Of a stretch of 64,000 nucleotides of DNA, positions 62,629 through 64,000 are shown in pieces. Source of the stretch: an uncultured Paracoccaceae bacterium (GTDB lineage: Bacteria; Pseudomonadota; Alphaproteobacteria; Rhodobacterales; Rhodobacteraceae); assembly GCA_947503965.1 (NCBI GenBank), contig CANNFU010000001.1, positions 310,001 through 374,000 of the forward strand. Direction: 5' to 3'. The notes below the pieces were generated by a model. That model was given only the letters and a program-made list of their open reading frames with translations. It had not been told where the DNA came from and searched no databases. How positions within the stretch are numbered: the first letter of the stretch is position 1; each line of letters opens with the position of its first letter. The translations under genes were made by a program, and so were the position numbers.

Positions 62629-63792
62629 TTACCGTCCACCAATCACGCCGATATAGTCAGAGACCCAGCGATAATAGGGAACGCACTCACCCTGGCTTTC
62701 GCAACTGGTCACCGGCGTGGTCCAGAACCGCACTTGTTCGAAATTGTCGAAACCGTTGGCCGTGCAGCCGTCGGCTGTCTGCATGCCGCGCCCATCTGTA
62801 CAGGCAGCAGGCACAGCCGGGTTTGCACCGAACCAGACCGATAGGTCAGACATCAGGTTCGAGGACAGCGTATGCTCCATCCACATATAGGCACAATTCG
62901 GGTTTTCGCTGTCGATATGCATCATTGTGGTGTCGGCCCAGCCGGTCACACCTTCTTTCGGGAAAACAGAGGCGATCGGTTCGCCTTCGCCCTGCAGCAG
63001 GTTCCGCTGGAACGGCCAGGAGCCAGAGGCCGCCATGCCTTCATTCTTGAAATCGTCAATCTGGATGAAGGCATCGTGCCAGTAGCGGCTGACCAGCGTG
63101 CGTTGCACGCGCAGCAAATCAAGTGCTGCGTCGTATTGATCCTGATTCAACTCATAGGGCGAGGTGATCCCCAACTCCGGCTTATGCGTCATCAGATAGA
63201 GCGCGGCATCGGCAATATGGATCGGCCCGTCATAGGCCTGTACCCTTCCTTGGTTGCTTTGCCCATCCGGCAAGGTCGTTTCTTCAAACACAACACTCCA
63301 TGAGGTGGGCGGGGTGTCACCGAAAATCTCGGTGTTATACATCAGGATGTTTGGGCCCCACATGTAAGGCGTGCCGTAGTGCGTGCCGTCGACGAAATGC
63401 CAGGGCGCTTCCTTGAGACGGTCATCGACCGTGTCCCAGCTAGGGATCAGCGAGGTATTGATCGGCTGCACCCGTTTGCCCGCAACCATGCGCAGGGAGG
63501 CGTCACCCGATGCTGTCACAAGGTCAAAGCCGCCCTCGTTCATCAGCGCCACCATCTCGTCAGAGGTGTTCGCGGTCTTGACGTTGACCATACACCCTGT
63601 GGCCTCTTCAAAGCCGGTCACCCAGTCAAACGTCTCAACCGTCTCTCCGCGCTCGATATAGCCCGGCCAAGCCACGATATTGAGCTGGCCTTCACCTGCG
63701 CCGAGCTCGGTCAGCATTTCGGCAGCCAAAGGCTGGACCATCACCGTTGCAGCGACGCACGCCGCGACCGTGGAATTCAAAGCAGCTTTCAC
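62629..63792 (-). CDS. ydcS: Spermidine/putrescine-type ABC substrate-binding protein (YdcS/PotD)
   Basis: A 387-residue periplasmic protein with a signal peptide (about 1-24, ending QPLAA-E) and a GTG start supported by GGGGAGA. The mature part opens GQLNIVAWPGYIERG, a usual start for polyamine-binding proteins. It continues with SGDASLRMVAGKRVQPINTSLIPSW and HYGTPYMWGPNILMYN, ligand-pocket regions of the PotD/YdcS type. Several Cys (two near the C-terminus) may form disulfides. It is the first gene of the ydcSTUV-patD operon. Confidence 0.92.
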   Translation of the reverse strand: MKAALNSTVAACVAATVMVQPLAAEMLTELGAGEGQLNIVAWPGYIERGETVETFDWVTGFEEATGCMVNVKTANTSDEMVALMNEGGFDLVTASGDASLRMVAGKRVQPINTSLIPSWDTVDDRLKEAPWHFVDGTHYGTPYMWGPNILMYNTEIFGDTPPTSWSVVFEETTLPDGQSNQGRVQAYDGPIHIADAALYLMTHKPELGITSPYELNQDQYDAALDLLRVQRTLVSRYWHDAFIQIDDFKNEGMAASGSWPFQRNLLQGEGEPIASVFPKEGVTGWADTTMMHIDSENPNCAYMWMEHTLSSNLMSDLSVWFGANPAVPAACTDGRGMQTADGCTANGFDNFEQVRFWTTPVTSCESQGECVPYYRWVSDYIGVIGGR

Positions 63793-63899
63793 GATGCATT
63801 CTCCCCTATGTTGTCAGATCTTGTTCTCTTGCGACCATGTAGGCATCCCAAGATTCAGGCAAATTCAATTTTCTGGGTGGTATTATCGGTATTTCCGAA

Positions 63900-64000
63900 T
63901 TAACGGAGGCGTGGCGAGTGGAAACTTTGCGCCACAGACAGGAACATGCGCGTCGCGTCCGAGATCTTCGCCCCGCGCCGCCAAACCAGACCAACTTGGA
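63900..64000 (-). CDS. LysR-family regulator, C-terminal end (truncated by window edge)
   Basis: On the minus strand, a 32-residue open frame enters from the window edge (first full codon at 63998) and stops at 63900. It reads VGLVWRRGAKISDATRMFLSV, the typical last strand and helix of LysR-type regulators. The gene starts outside the window. It lies just upstream of ydcS on the same strand and may regulate the polyamine operon. Only the last 30 or so residues can be seen, so the family call is tentative. Confidence 0.6.
   Translation of the reverse strand, partial: QVGLVWRRGAKISDATRMFLSVAQSFHSPRLR

Noticed and set aside
63806..63994. 62-codon minus-strand frame at the window end
   Set aside because: Another frame of the same strand reads as a LysR C-terminus (VGLVWRRGAKISD), which is the better explanation of this end.

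Overview
The window is GC-rich, densely coded alphaproteobacterial chromosome. The gene set points to the Rhodobacteraceae (Roseobacter group): an FnrL-type regulator beside ccoNOQP, an Hsp20/DUF1150 pair, a HemP-type small protein, a fused ATP sulfurylase/APS kinase, three complete TRAP transporters, a methanethiol-oxidase (SBP56) gene, and polyamine and gluconate catabolism. The genus cannot be fixed from this sequence. I see no rRNA, tRNA, CRISPR, transposase or prophage, and no gene-free stretch longer than 300 bases; the longest gap is about 270 bases, at 54412-54682.

Layout. 1-4.8 kb: the 3' end of groEL with its terminator, a beta-hydroxyacid dehydrogenase, a GNAT acetyltransferase, an EamA exporter, a secreted lipase-like hydrolase, then purE-purK on the minus strand. 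5.3-10.9 kb: DUF465 protein, a heat-shock unit (Hsp20 + DUF1150) behind a sigma-32-like promoter, sat-cysC, a RES-domain protein, trxB, and a sterol-desaturase-family hydroxylase. 11-15.6 kb: Lrp/AsnC regulator, a three-gene hemP operon behind an IscR-like site, and the zinc locus (zur-znuC-znuB divergent from znuA). 15.7-22.2 kb: a microaerobic module with ccoNOQP, two FnrL boxes, two universal stress proteins, a beta-barrel outer-membrane protein and fnrL. 22.4-24.6 kb: methanethiol oxidase, a nested inverted repeat and a membrane protein. 24.6-30.5 kb: TRAP system 1 with an IclR regulator, divergent from a GMC oxidoreductase. 30.7-34.1 kb: a secreted Cache-like protein and a GGDEF/EAL protein.

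34.2-44.6 kb is a divergent catabolic island. One arm encodes a glyoxylate aminotransferase, TRAP system 2 and GlcG. The other encodes a D-2-hydroxyacid dehydrogenase (FAD/Fe-S), a GntR regulator, a crotonase and a class III CoA-transferase. An 18-bp perfect palindrome lies between the arms. Then come a TetR-controlled RND pump (44.7-49.7 kb), a LacI-controlled gluconokinase + TRAP system 3 operon (49.7-54.4 kb), acetolactate synthase, a PNPOx-like protein and gdhA (54.7-58.3 kb), and a ydcSTUV-patD-type polyamine operon (58.4-63.8 kb) preceded by the 3' end of a LysR-type gene.

A recurring feature is that all four solute-binding-protein operons (three TRAP, one ABC) carry a hairpin immediately after the binding-protein gene and before the permease or ATPase genes. 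This is expected to make the binding protein more abundant than the rest of the transporter. The regulatory sites found (FnrL, Zur, IscR-like, sigma-32-like, TetR, LacI and probable GntR operators) agree with the genes next to them. The least explained parts are the catabolic island at 34-44 kb, the hemP operon with its two unknown proteins, and the nested palindrome after the methanethiol oxidase gene.
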